Source of the DNA: Nematostella vectensis | Lineage: Eukaryota; Cnidaria; Anthozoa; Actiniaria; Edwardsiidae | Assembly (NCBI RefSeq): GCF_932526225.1 | Contig: NC_064035.1 | Coordinates: 19,953,969 to 20,017,968, forward strand | Length of the DNA: 64,000 nt | Reading direction: 5' to 3' | Shown here: positions 21,220 through 33,200 of the stretch, in pieces | How positions within the stretch are numbered: position 1 is the stretch's first letter | How the letters are laid out: each line of letters starts with the position of its first letter | Translations under genes and position numbers: made by a program | Notes under the pieces: model-generated | Databases searched by the model: none | The model's input: only the letters and a program-made list of their open reading frames with translations | What the model was told of the DNA's origin: nothing

Positions 21220-24200
21220 ATGCTGGTATTGTTACTTGTGTTATCCGTGTTTCTCCGAGCAAATGCCGAAGATTTCGAGTTTGACGGTAAGTTGGTGTAC
21301 ATCAGTTACCATTTTTCGCAAATTGTCCTGCTACCTGACTATACATACTTGGTAACGATTGAAATGCTCCTCGATACTCTATCTCTATTGTCTCACACGC
21401 ATTTTGCTGGGGGTATTTTTCTGTGCTCAGGATCAAGTGAAGTTAAAAAACTTTACTAAGTAACACTTTCTATTGAAATACCAATTTCACCACGTCTTTT
21501 TAACCTTTTTTTTGCGTTATGTTATGTAGCACAAAGTATTTTAGGCAAGAAAGGCAAGGCATCTAAAATATTCCAAATATATTAAATGTCAATGTATTGA
21601 AGATTCTGCATCCCGATACATATTACCGACCATTCATTTCTACGCACTTTTCTCATGCTTTTATTTCTATTTTCTTGAAGGCGCCCAGTGTCCCCCTCTA
21701 AATGTGTCCTCTGAGGTGTCCGTGACCCCCCCGACTTGTACCCAGGCCAGGATGCGAGCTGGCACGGTGTGTACGTTCTCGTGCCCCCCCTTCTACCGAG
21801 TACACGGCCCTCCCATCAAGGAATGCATGGATACGGGCACCTGGACGGACTCGCAGATCCGCACTTCTTGCACAGGTAACTGCGACAATACTGCAGCCAG
21901 CACATAATGCAATATTTTCTGTTTTTATACAACACCTATTTCAAGCAAAGTTGCACTTCGAAAAGCCGTAGTGTTTCATGGGTATTATTTTATTGTGAAA
22001 GCCTTTTTAGCCTATTAGTTGTTATTTTATTCGTGTATAACATTCGATTTTTTTTTACATGGAGAAATATATCAGTGTAGCGGGGGCATTGCAGCTTAAA
22101 ATTCCAAAACTAAAATTTCAAATTAACAACAAAACCAAACAAACAGCAGATATATAAAGCAGGACTGAATCTACAGAGTTTAAAAACAGAGGACAGAATT
22201 TAGCAGGGCCCCCGAATGGTCCCCCGAAATTTCGATGTGCTCGCAGTTTTCGGCTAATGCTCGCATGCGCGCGCAATTTTTTCCGCTTAAAAATGCTTGC
22301 ATAAAAAACGGGGTGCTCGCAAGCCCGCAAGTGCTCGCAAAAGACCATTCGGGGGCCGTCTTGATAACACAAAGCCTTGATAACACAAACTCATAATAAC
22401 TCAAACCCTTGATAACTCAAACCCTTGACAATTCAATACCTTGATAACTCAAACCTTTGATGACTCGAACCCTTGATAACTCAAACCCTTGCTAGCACAA
22501 ACTCATAATAACTCAAACCCTTGCTAACACAAACCCTTGATAACTCAAACCCTTGATAACACGAACCCTTGATAACTCAAACCCTTTTTATCACAAACCC
22601 ATAACAGCTCAAACCCTTGATAACTCAAACCCTTGATAACTCGAACCCTTGATAACGCAAACCCTTGATAAAACAAACTCATAATAACTCAAACCCTTGC
22701 TAACACAAACCCTTGATAACTCAAACCCTTGATAACACGAACCCTTGATAACTCAAACCCTTTTTATCACAAACCCATAACAGCTCAAACCCTTGATAAC
22801 TCAAACCCTTGATAACTCGAACCCTTGATAACACAAACCCTTGATAACCCGAATCAAAGTGCCCGCTAAATAGAAAAGAGAACTAGCATTTTCTATATAT
22901 TTTTTACCCTTGATAACTCGAATTCTTGATGATCTAGATTTTTAGGTTGGAGTTTTCATACCCTGGATTAACGCATTCATCTTTCAGATGTGAATGAGTG
23001 CAATGTGGAGTAACGCATTCATCTTTCAGATGTGAATGAGTGCAATGTGGAGTAACGCATTCATCTTTCAGATGTGAATGAGTGCAATGTGGAGTAACGC
23101 ATTCATCTTTCAGATGTGAATGAGTGCAATGTTCTCAATGGCGGCTGCAGCCACACGTGTGTGAACACGATCGGGGGGTACTACTGCAAGTGCCCCCCCT
23201 ACCTCAAGCTCGACAAGGACATGCACCGCTGCAGAGGTAATGACGTCACTGAGAGTGAATTAATCAAAGGCTGGGTTTTCACACCCGGGTCATGCATTTA
23301 ATGAGGTCTGGGTCACGAAGCTTGAGTTATAGATCTTTCTCACTGAGGTTTTATCGGCTGCTCGAAGGATCTAAAATGGGGGTGGGCAAAAAGGGACATG
23401 GAAGGGGAGGATATTATAAACAATGTGTCACAAAGTCGTCCACCGCCCTGGATCCGCCCTGATGAATAAAAAGAATTGTTAGGATTTTAAAGACTGGTTA
23501 GAATTTAAAAGACTATTCGGGATTTAGACGACTAGTTAGGATTTCAAAGACTCGTTAGGATTTTAAAGACTGGTTAGAATTTAAAAGACTAGTTAGGATT
23601 AAAAAGAGACTGTTTATAATTTAAAAGATTAGTTAGGAATTAATGGTTGGCATTTTAAAGACTGGTTAGAATTTTAAAAACTAGTTAGGATTTAAAGAGA
23701 CTGGTTTGGACACATATCAGGCATACGAGATTTCTCGTGATTTCTCGTGGTAAGAGCTATGTGCTGAGTCAGCAATAGCTGGCCAATGTTAGACCTTTTT
23801 ACATAGGAAAGGCTTTTATGAGCTAGCAATAGTATTAAAAAGCGAAAAAGAAAATAAACTAAAAAAAAAAACAGGAAGAAAATCATATTTTTTCTCGAGG
23901 GTCGAATACCTGCTATCATAGACAAAAAAAAACTGACCATACATCCAGACGTGCGCTGAATCACCGTATGGCAGCTGAAGCTTTACGGCTTGGCTGGAGA
24001 TTTCGGCCCCAACACCGCTATCTAGCTAACTGTGCAACACACAGGTACCGAGGCACCAGCGCATAAATGAAGAGGCAATAACCAGGTCGCTTAAGACCTT
24101 GGTCTTATACGGTTACACTACTCACAGTTCGCTGTGACGTAGGGTGAAACATATCGAGGTCTATCCCCCTTATTTAGGTCCTGGGAGGCGTTTAAACAAC

Positions 24201-27121
24201 GAGGGAAGTGAAGTTTCTTTGCAGAACAGTTGTGGCGCGGAGTATTCGTGCTCCCTAAAAACGTAGTAGTGCATGAGAGAAAGAAAGGAATACGTGGAAG
24301 AACAATCTTGCTCTGAGCACACAAACTCACCCATGTTATAAAATAGAAAGCCGGGGGGAGGGGTCCCCTCGAGTCGTTACCTTTATTTACTAGGGATAGA
24401 CCAATATCCCCAATATGACCTTTGTTTAATTCCCCCATACCACAAAGGCAGCTACAATCTTCAACAAAAGTAAGTGGGACACTTCCTATACGAACAACCG
24501 CCAACCCTCTCCCCCCGATTAATATTGGTTAGAGGCGATTTTTTCAGCTCAAAACACAAGCAGTAGCAAGGTGATCATTTGCCCTCCAACATTGAGGAAG
24601 GGGGAGGGAAAGTGTCCCATTAGTTTTGTAACAGATTGTAGCTACGGCCCTGCTACCCCGTGAAAATTAGCGTGCGACTAGAAGGAAGCTAACAAACCAT
24701 TCTTAGAAAGTCTCGTCGGGGAAGATTTAAAATCAAACACGTGCTCTTGTTCAAGCTGGCTGCATTTGCAATATATACATAATGGATGTGTTTCTAGCTC
24801 GCTCTCTGATTCGCCAGACCAGCATTTGCGATGTTTAATGAATGGACAGTACTGAATAACGTATGCGCATGCTCTGGCGAAAACACACACAAGTGTTGAA
24901 TCGTTCGAGTAGGTACGAAAGGCTGACTTCAGTAGCTGTTTTGACTAACTGTACAGCATTAAAACCATACTGTACAAAAGATAACAGATTTGTTTGTGTT
25001 TCTAGAGCGCTCCCTGATTCGCCAGACAGCCTGCATTTGCATAATGCATAATGAATTTGGTTCTAACCCGCCCTCTGCTCTTAGATGACGGGCTCCATTT
25101 TTAATGTAAAATAAATGTGCTTCTAACGCGCTTTCTGATTCCAGCTGACGGGCTCCATTTGCAATGCGGCGTCCATGACATGCGGATAGACATCCCAAAG
25201 GCCCTGATCCATAACCTCCATCACGAGCACCTCCGCTTGAACGACGACAAGTGCGGAGCCACTTCGAACGCGACACACTACAGCTTGCGCACTCAACTCA
25301 CCGGGTGCGGCACAACGTCCAGGCAGATCAAAGATTTTATCGTCTACAGCAATAAGGCAAGTTGTATGCAAGTAAATTGCGTGTAAATACAAGTTGCATG
25401 CAAGTAAATTGCGTGTAAATACAAGTGCATGCAAGTAAATTGCGTGTAAATACAAGTTAGGTGCGTGCAAGTAAAATGCGCTTTAGTACAAGCTGCATGT
25501 AAATTGATGCCACCACTGTACTAGTAAGTGCAACTTCATTTTTATTTTTAATTCACCATAATTTGCTGCTTAGACCTAAGCTTCCTTGTCCCATTATCCT
25601 TATACCATTCTCTGTGGTTGTTGGATCTTGGCTACTTAGCCTTTATCTCACGCTATTTTCTGCAATACATTTTTGTACCTCCAGCTGTTTATATTATCAC
25701 CTCACCCAAATTCATTAATAAAAATGTTATAAAGGTATCTGAGGCTGCCGATGAGGATACCTCTAAGATCGGTCGCGTCCTCCCCGGCGAAGTGCAGATC
25801 CCGTTTTGCTGCTATTACCATAACCGTGAGATCGTGCACGCGGTGGGCTTCGGCCCTCGTAGCCGCGAGGTGTACATCAAGGTCAAAGGGCGTGGCCAGC
25901 TCAAGCTAAAGCTGGACTTCTACAAGGGACAGCGGTTTAGATCTGCGTACACCTGGGACGATTACCCCGTCAATGTCCATCTGCGCCAGCGTCTGTTCTT
26001 CGAGGTAACTCAGTCTTTTTCTATCATCAATGACTTTGACGTAACGGGGTGTTCCAGGAAGGGTTGTAATCTAACCCTCGATATCAGGAGTTTGCCAGTT
26101 GTTTGAGGTAACTCAGTCTTTTCACTCACCAATGGTTTTGACATAACAGTATGTTTCAGCAAGGGCTGTAATGCAACACTCGAAAATATAGGTTACATGG
26201 ATTCTTATCGCCGGTTTTGTTAGCTAACTCAGGTTTTTCGCTATCCAAAAATTGTTATCTCACGTGATGTATGGCGCCTGCCACTCACGCCATTTCCAAA
26301 TCATTTTTCTTGGACCCCCAATTGTCGATTGAGTTGTCATTGCTTTGATAGGTTTCCCTAGAGACCAAAGAAAAAGACCTGGCCGTGTTTGCGGACAACT
26401 GCTGTTCCACCCCGACGCGTGACCACGAGCAGTCACGCTACTTACGTCACACATTCCTTCATAATGGGTATGTACTGTCACGCTACCACCGTCACGCATT
26501 TTCTCCATAATGGACATGCAGTCACGCTACTTACGTCACACATTCCTTCATAATGGGTAGAAGTCCTCATGACCTGTTTTACCAAAGTTTGAATTCTATT
26601 ATTACATTATGCAGTTGTCCAGTGGATAAGACGGTCCGGTTCCACAAATCTCCGAGAAAGACAAAAGAGCGCTTCAGTCTAGAGGCCTTCAAATTTCTCG
26701 GCGACCACCCCTTCGTCTTCATCCATTGTCACGTAATCGTTTGTAATGCAAACGACCCTAACTCACGGTGCGCCAAGGGATGCGTGCGCAGCAGCAAGGC
26801 TCTTCCCGCGCACCCGAAGAAGGCCGCTGCCCACAAAGCCACTATTCACCGCGGGCCCAATCTCCTTCACCACGCTGCCGCAAAGGCTCATGGGAAGGCC
26901 CATGGCAAACACAAACGTGATCTGGGGGCTGTCACGCTCGATAAGATGCACGAAGTCACGCTAAGCCAGGGTCCTTTCCTGATGGATGAGTCAGCACGGA
27001 GTTATGATAAGCGCGCGAGGGTGCCGGAGATCAGTAACGACGAGACGGTGGAAAAGACACAACCACGGGAGAAACAGGAACGCGATCAAGGTAAGGGAAC
27101 TTCAGCGCTCTCTAGATACGC

Positions 27122-27168
<47 letters not shown>

Positions 27169-27503
27169 AGGATAGGCCAAGTGGCCTCATGGGAATGTAT
27201 AAGCACGGGTATTAATCGAATGCCCAAAATAAACAAATATTCAAGGAGAGGCCAAATCTCCTCGTCTGTTAAAATAATGAACGGTTCCTAACGCACCTCT
27301 GTGTACTCTATGATATTCGCAGTCATTCACCCATGTCTTCAACTCTCGTCCTAGGGCTGGGGATGATGAGTACTGTTCTGCTGGTTGCCATGACAGTAGC
27401 ATCAATAATGGCTCTAGTTGGCGTCCTCTACATGGGCTACAAGTCCAAGCATGTTACACCAATTGGCTACTACCAGGTCAACACTCGAATGGACAAGATC
27501 TAG
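21220..27503 (+). CDS. CCP-EGF-ZP domain membrane protein, paralogue 2
   Basis: Eight exons (21220-21286, 21681-21875, 23114-23236, 25145-25356, 25735-26004, 26352-26467, 26615-27090, 27355-27503) join in phase to 535 residues. A signal peptide (LVLLLVLSVFLRANA) precedes a CCP module (about 25-87) and an EGF module (about 88-128, NECNVLNGGCSHTCVNTIGG). A ZP domain (about 130-385) shares TGCGTT, PFCCYY and ADNCCSTPTRDH with the upstream paralogue. A His/Lys-rich linker holds a furin-like KHKR site (about 426-429), and a transmembrane helix (about 491-513) ends the chain. The fourth exon ends at a GC donor (AATAAG then GCAAGT), giving a GC-AG intron absent from paralogue 1. Several junctions have duplicated splice-site sequence nearby. 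Function is inferred only from domains: secreted or apical matrix. Confidence 0.9.
22370..22895. repeat. 16-bp AACCCTTGATAACTCA repeat
   Basis: About 32 imperfect 16-bp units occupy the second intron of ZP paralogue 2. A block from about 22504 recurs 176 bp later at about 22680, including unusual variants such as TTTTTATCACAAACCCATAACAGC, so blocks of units were copied together. Confidence 0.88.
22950..23135 (+). repeat. 42-bp tandem repeat containing a 3' splice site and exon start
   Basis: Three copies of a 42-bp unit, followed by the true junction, each carry TTCATCTTTCAG and ATGTGAATGAGTGCAATGT. Only the fourth acceptor (AG at 23112-23113) leads into the full EGF exon. Each earlier copy reads D-V-N-E-C-N-V-E and then TAA. 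Confidence 0.92.
23470..23705. repeat. AAAGACTGGTTAGAATTT short tandem repeat
   Basis: About a dozen diverged units of 19-21 bp lie in the intron following the EGF exon of ZP paralogue 2. Confidence 0.75.
24783..25160 (+). repeat. diverged copies of the ZP-exon acceptor
   Basis: Four related stretches end in AG at 24817, 25025, 25084 and 25144. Each is followed by a version of the exon start (GACGGGCTCCATTTGCAAT in the real one). Only 25144 opens the correct frame; the others have decayed. Confidence 0.7.
26000..26562 (+). repeat. duplicated 5' splice sites after two ZP exons
   Basis: The donor at 26005 (GAG then GTAACTCAGTCTTTT) recurs at 26108 and, mutated, near 26223. The donor region at 26468, with its exon end (CACATTCCTTCATAATGG), recurs at 26557, with a third copy between them that has lost GT. 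Confidence 0.75.
27124..27166. repeat. (TA)n microsatellite
   Basis: About 21 uninterrupted TA units lie in the last intron of ZP paralogue 2, 33 bases after the donor at 27091. Confidence 0.95.
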
Positions 27504-27665
27504 ACCTTCCTTAGGACGTAAATAGCTGGGATGTCAATCATCTGATTTTATGTAGTAGCCCGTCCAACGTTACCCGTGCAGACTATTTAAAATGCATGAT
27601 ATTTCGTTCCGTTCCGTGATTAAGTCGATCCCGCCGATCGTCTAATACAAGTGCATTTTTTTTTA

Positions 27666-27671
27666 AATAAA
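27666..27671 (+). terminator. AATAAA polyadenylation signal, ZP paralogue 2
   Basis: This hexamer is about 165 bases after the stop codon on the same strand and is followed by GTGTGTGTGTCCGTG, a typical downstream GT-rich element. Confidence 0.8.
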
Positions 27672-27749
27672 CAATAGCGAAGTAGAAAACTTCGTGTGTG
27701 TGTCCGTGTTTTGATTTCTCTAGAAATTATAATGATTATTTCTGAATAT

Positions 27750-28525
27750 TTATGATGATGACGACGACGACGGCGGCGGTGGTGGTGGTGGTGGTGGTGG
27801 TGATGATGGTGATGATGGTGATGATGATGATGGTGATGATGATGATGGTGATGGTGGTGGTGATGAATGCTGAATTACAGTGTGGGTCAGAACAACATTA
27901 CAGACATCACTGAAACTTGACAGTAGGGAAATTAAACCTAACGAGATCTACGGGATCTTCCCAAGGAATCTAGTGCCACCAGAGCGCAGGGTTTTTTTTA
28001 CTGTATACCAATTATTTTATTGTAACAAATAATAATATTCGCCGCATACAAAAACAACTCGAAATGACTCACTGACGCACTAAGTTTACAAAACAACTCG
28101 GAATAAATCTGTAACGCACTGAGTCAACAAAACAATTCGAAATAACTCGACAAACTCGACAAACAACACGACATTAAACTCGACAAACAACTCAACAATT
28201 AACTCGACAAGCAAGTCGCCAATTAACTAGACAAATATCTCGACAATTAACTCGACGAATATATTGACAAAAAAGTCGACAAATAACTCGACAAGCAACT
28301 CGAAAAAGAACTCGACAAGCAACTCGACAAATATCTCGACAAGCAAGTCGACAAATATCTCGACAAGCAACTCGATAAAAAAAAGGGACAAATTACTCGA
28401 CAAGCAACTCGACAAATATATCGACTAGCAAGTCGCCAATTAATGCGACAATTTACTCGAAAAATATCTCGGCAAACAACTTGACAATTAACTCCACAAA
28501 TAACTCGACAAACAACTCGGAAGTG
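27750..28525. repeat. simple-repeat block downstream of the ZP genes
   Basis: A GAT/GGT trinucleotide microsatellite (27752-27865) is followed by unique sequence, then an imperfect array of 12-24 bp units based on AACTCGACAA (about 28045-28520). The second array keeps open frames on the opposite strand only because of its periodicity. Confidence 0.85.
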
Positions 28526-28788
28526 TGCGGTTGCAAGAGCATGATAACGGATTTAGCAAATGACGCACGGCAGTAGCGAGTTCATCACGTCCTCGGCGAG
28601 ATGAAAGAGGTTGGCGCAAGGCGAATAAAGAAGTAGTGACGCACGCAGCGAGTGACGCACAGCGAGTGACGCAAGCTCCATAGGTGACGCACGTCGAGAA
28701 ATAAACGAAAATGCACGACTGAGAAATAGCCCTTTCATAATAAGAGAAACAGGCCCATTAGAACTCTCGACTGTCATAGACAACCGGA

Positions 28789-29172
28789 ATGAAACCGATA
28801 TTCAACGAGGTCAAGCTTGGCTCAATACTTCTGAATAAGGAGAATGAAGAGAAAATGCTGCCTGCTAGAATCATCCAGTGCTCAAAGCGAAAACACCTTG
28901 CACCGAACAGGGATGAAAAAGAGGATGAAAATCGAGCAGAAAGCGGAGCAGACAGCTCTAAGGCCAGGGCGCCAAGGAAGGTATACGGGGTGGAGCAAAA
29001 CCCGACTGGGTTCAATGTCATTCACAAATGGGACGAGTTCAGTGTGGTGGTGGAGGAGGAGCAGGTCGAGAAGTGTTACCTTGTCACCATGGTGAAAGGG
29101 AGGTCTTTTGAGATCAAATCAGTGAGAATGGTGAGTTCGGTCACCACACAGAACGGTGAGGACAGAAGTTAG
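28789..29172 (+). CDS. orphan ORF, charged 127-residue protein
   Basis: A single open frame encodes 127 residues from an ATG to a TAG. I recognise no family. The N-terminal half is rich in Lys, Glu and Asp; the C-terminal half looks like mixed beta structure (KWDEFSVVVEEEQVEKCYLV). No signal peptide or membrane segment is present. An AATAAA lies at about 29514 (TTCAATAAACATC) and another near 29844. It could be a young gene, a retrocopy or an exon of an unseen transcript. Coding status is uncertain. Confidence 0.35.
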   Translation: MKPIFNEVKLGSILLNKENEEKMLPARIIQCSKRKHLAPNRDEKEDENRAESGADSSKARAPRKVYGVEQNPTGFNVIHKWDEFSVVVEEEQVEKCYLVTMVKGRSFEIKSVRMVSSVTTQNGEDRS

Positions 29173-29199
29173 AACCGCCAGCTAATCGAGGAAAAACGA

Positions 29200-29525
29200 A
29201 CAAGAAATAGAGATCAAAGAGATGTCCCAAAAGCGAGTGAAAAGGCCGTGGAATCAAAGAGAGGTCCAAGAAAGCGAACAAAAAGGCCCCAAAAAGGTCA
29301 TGGAATAGAAGAGGATGTTCTAGAAAGAGAGCGAAAAGGTCATGAAATCGAAGAAATGTCCAAGAAAGCGAGCTAAAAGGTCATGGGATCTGAGAGAAAG
29401 CGAGGGAAAAGATCACGGAATCGACGAGGTCTCCAAGAAAGGGAGAGAAAAGGCCATGATATCGAGAAAATGTCAAAGAAAGCGATCGAAGAGGTCATGG
29501 TATCTAAGAGGTTCAATAAACATCT
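29200..29525. repeat. GAAAG-rich degenerate tandem repeat
   Basis: Units of about 30-60 bp with the theme AAAAGGTCATGGAATCGA and GTCCAAGAAAGCGAG follow the orphan ORF directly. Nothing coding is evident. Confidence 0.7.
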
Positions 29526-30003
29526 CTTGCTGTTTGTAGAGAGCTGAGGAACAAACTGTTGGACTACTGTCCATTTTATTTTACCATTGAATGGCACGTA
29601 ACATTTCTAGGGAAACTTTAGGCTTTCATTTGTTAAAAAAAAGAACATTTGATGTCCACGAATTGATACAGAGAAGAAAAAACCCCTAAAAGTATAGAAT
29701 TTGCTGAACAGTTATTTTTTTAAATTCGCATACATTCAACCATTAGTGCGACAGTCACGGTGTTTTGTAAGTTTGTACATTGTTATTGTAGAAATGCGTG
29801 TGGAAGTAGAATCATTTCGCTGTAAAAACAAGAACAAAGGGAAATAAAAAGGTTCATTGTTATTGTGGCTTTATCAAGGTTCAGTGTTTGCTAGAATTCA
29901 ACTGTCGTGACAAGTGAGTCAATGGGTTCGCGTTTTATACTCCGAAACCTCCCCTTTAAGTAATTCATAATAGTAAATCAAAGTACAATCTTTTCTCCTT
30001 GTC

Positions 30004-30009
30004 TTTATT
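30004..30009 (-). terminator. EIF3K: AATAAA polyadenylation signal, eIF3K
   Basis: TTTATT on the plus strand gives AATAAA about 255 bases past the eIF3K stop codon in the gene's direction. Confidence 0.5.
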
Positions 30010-30262
30010 ACATGGTATTAGTCATACATGGACTTGTCACTTGAAAACACATCCTAAGCCAACAATTTTCTTCTTCCCCTCCATTCCGAAAACAACACTT
30101 GTACTGTTAACACTATGGATTGATTTATAGTGAAAAGGAACCAAGGAATCTAGGTTTAAGGCATTAAAACATGACATGGACAAGCAACCCCTAAAATCCT
30201 ATAAATAAGACGGAGACTCTGGTTGAAAGTTCATCTGGTGTGATCAATTCTGCAAGTTGTTT

Positions 30263-33200
30263 TCATCTGGCAGCGGCAATGATATTTGCAACACCTGAAA
30301 TAAACAAGTACATGATAACATACCAGGCTCGTAGCCAGGATTTTGAGCCGGGTGGTTCGTTTATCCATTTCAGCGGACAAATTTCCGGTATACCCCTCTC
30401 CTCGCCTTATTACATTAGGCAATCAATCTTGTATTTAAAATGTTATTAATAGGGTACTTTTTAACATATAGCGATAATAATAAATATAATTATTATAAAA
30501 AGATTTCTATAGTCATTTTAAAGACATATTGATTTGCACAGACCCGCCCTGGCTACGGGCCTGCATACACCTTTCAGGTATGCAAGGGGTGGGGGGTGAC
30601 ATTCACCACACAAGAATCAACATATAACAGTAAAAGGATCAACAAATATTACAAAACTCACTGGCAAAATCTATCTTCTCAGCAATGTTCTTAGATTTTA
30701 TATGGGCTTCTTGGTTAGTCACGTATATTGTGCCATCGTCACTAGACATCCATCCCTTGGCCTTGATCCAGTCTTGAAGCTGTGCTCCTAAAACATAAGC
30801 ACAACATTTATATGCTTTTCAAAAGTTTGATTCAGTCTTGAAGCTTGATCTTAAAACTAAATACCTTCTGTGCTTTTTACAAAGAGAATGAGATCAGAAA
30901 TAATATCTAGAGCAATAGAGTAAGTTTGTATTTCCTATCAAAGAAAAACAATCACCTAAGAAAACTAAGAAAGCTATGACACCTAATACTTGGTTATAGC
31001 TAACCTTGCAAGCCACCAAGCAGTTCAGAAGCCAGGCTTTCTTCTATTGTCTGATATGTCACTCCAATAACATAGGTGATATCTAAGTATGCAAGTGATG
31101 AAATAATAAATCAAAAGTTACTTGTATCAAACTGATATCTACAAAACTAAGCTGAGTTGCAATACAGTAAAGTACTTGGCTATAAATTTAAACAGCATGA
31201 GTTATTTTCTATCAGCCATTGTCATTTTTGATTCGACAATTTTTTTTATAGCTTCAGACAATTATAGTACCGGCAAATGTTGCAGACTATTACAGTTTGG
31301 CAAATAGTCATGTTTTTTTTTTTAAATGAAAAAATATAGCTTCCTCTTGAAATACATAACACTTTCACCTTACATTACAACATGACCACTCAGGAAAAAT
31401 CTAAGTTTAAGCTAGAAAACAGGCATTGCTATCATATATGCATGTGTGTTCAAAAATGGACTAAATCTTAGCATACCTTCTTTCTTAAGTCCTGTGTGTA
31501 CATACTTACAATTTCTGATAGCGTCATGGAACCCAGTCACACCATCAACTAGGCTGGCCTCTTCCTTAATGAATTGCTACAAAAATAATTAACTATATAT
31601 TTACTAGAATTCAGATCAGTATCAGAGCCAAGCAGAGAAGAACTACAATTTCATCAAGCGACAAGCCACTGATTGGAGCACAAAGGCATTTCATGTGCCA
31701 CTCATTGGAGCACAAAAAGGGGCATTTTGTTGTGTTACACATTGCACTAGAAAGGCAAGGCATTTTGGGTGCTACTCATTGCACTAGAAAGACAATGTAT
31801 TTTGTGTGCTACTCATTGCACTAGAAAAGTAAGGCATTTTGTGTGCTACTCAATACACTAGAAAGGCAAGGCATTTTGGGTGCCACTCATTGCACTAGAA
31901 AAGTAAGGCATTTTGGGTGCTACTCATTGCACTAGAAAGGCAAGGCATTCTATGCGCTACTCATTGCACTAGAAAGTAAGGCATTTTGTGCGCTACTCAT
32001 TGCACTAGAAAGACAATGCATTTTGTGCGCTACTCATTGCACTAGAAAGACAATGCATTTTGTGTGCTACTCATTGCACTAGAAAGACAATGTATTTTGT
32101 GTGCTACTCATTGCACTAGAAAGGCATAGCATTTTGTGCGCTACTCATTGCACTAGAAAAGTAAGGCATTTTGTGCGCTACTCATTGCACTAGAAAAGTA
32201 AGGCATTTTGTGCGCTACTCATTGCACTAGAAAAGTAAGGCATTTTGTGCGCTACTCATTGCACTAGAAAAGTAAGGCATTTTGGGTGCTACTCATTGCA
32301 CTAGAAAGGCAAGGCATTCTATGCGCTACTCATTGCACTAGAAAGTAAGGCATTTTGTGCGCTACTCATTGCACTAGAAAGGCAAGGCATTTTGTGCGCT
32401 ACTCATTGCACTAGAAAGACAATGCATTTTGTGTGCTACTCATTGCACTAGAAAGACAATGTATTTTGTGTGCTACTCATTGCACTAGAAAGACAATGTA
32501 TTTTGTGTGCTACTCATTGCACTAGAAAGGCATAGCATTTTGTGCGCTACTCATTGCACTAGAAAAGTAAGGCATTTTGTGCGCTACTCATTGCACTAGA
32601 AAAGTAAGGCATTTTGTGCGCTACTCATTGCACTAGAAAAGTAAGGCATTTTGTGTGCTACTCATTGCACTAAAAGACAAGGCATTTTGTGTGTTACACA
32701 TTGCACGAAAAGACAATGTATTTTGTGTGCTACTCATTGCACTAGAAAGACAATGTATTTAGTGTGCTACTCATTGCACTAAAAGGCAAGGCATTTTGTG
32801 TGCATCCCATTGTAGAATTCTGAAACAAGGTAAGGCACCAGTTTGACAAAGTGTATTTTTGTGGACAGCATTATTTTAGATAGATTTATTCACACACAAA
32901 AACAAACAGTTCTATTGCTAGTGTTGTTTCTTTTTTCCTGTTGCACTTTTTGTATTTTTGTGAAAGGCTAGATTTCTACAAACATGATGTATTTTCTGCC
33001 GAATCATTATGTTTAAGTTCTGACCAACCTTAACACTTGTATGTTGTATTTTTTTTAACACTTATCACAGCTTTTCTAAATTGCCATCACAGAGCTTTGT
33101 CTGTTTGTATCATTTCTGCCCTGCAAATGTCCAAGTACACAAATTACACATACCCATGCAGAGGTGAATGCACAGGTTTCAAGCCGCTCTGCCAACAGGA

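Noticed and set aside
28227-28415. Hydrophobic 62-codon minus-strand frame
   Set aside because: It is a translation of the AACTCGACAA repeat and has no independent coding signal.
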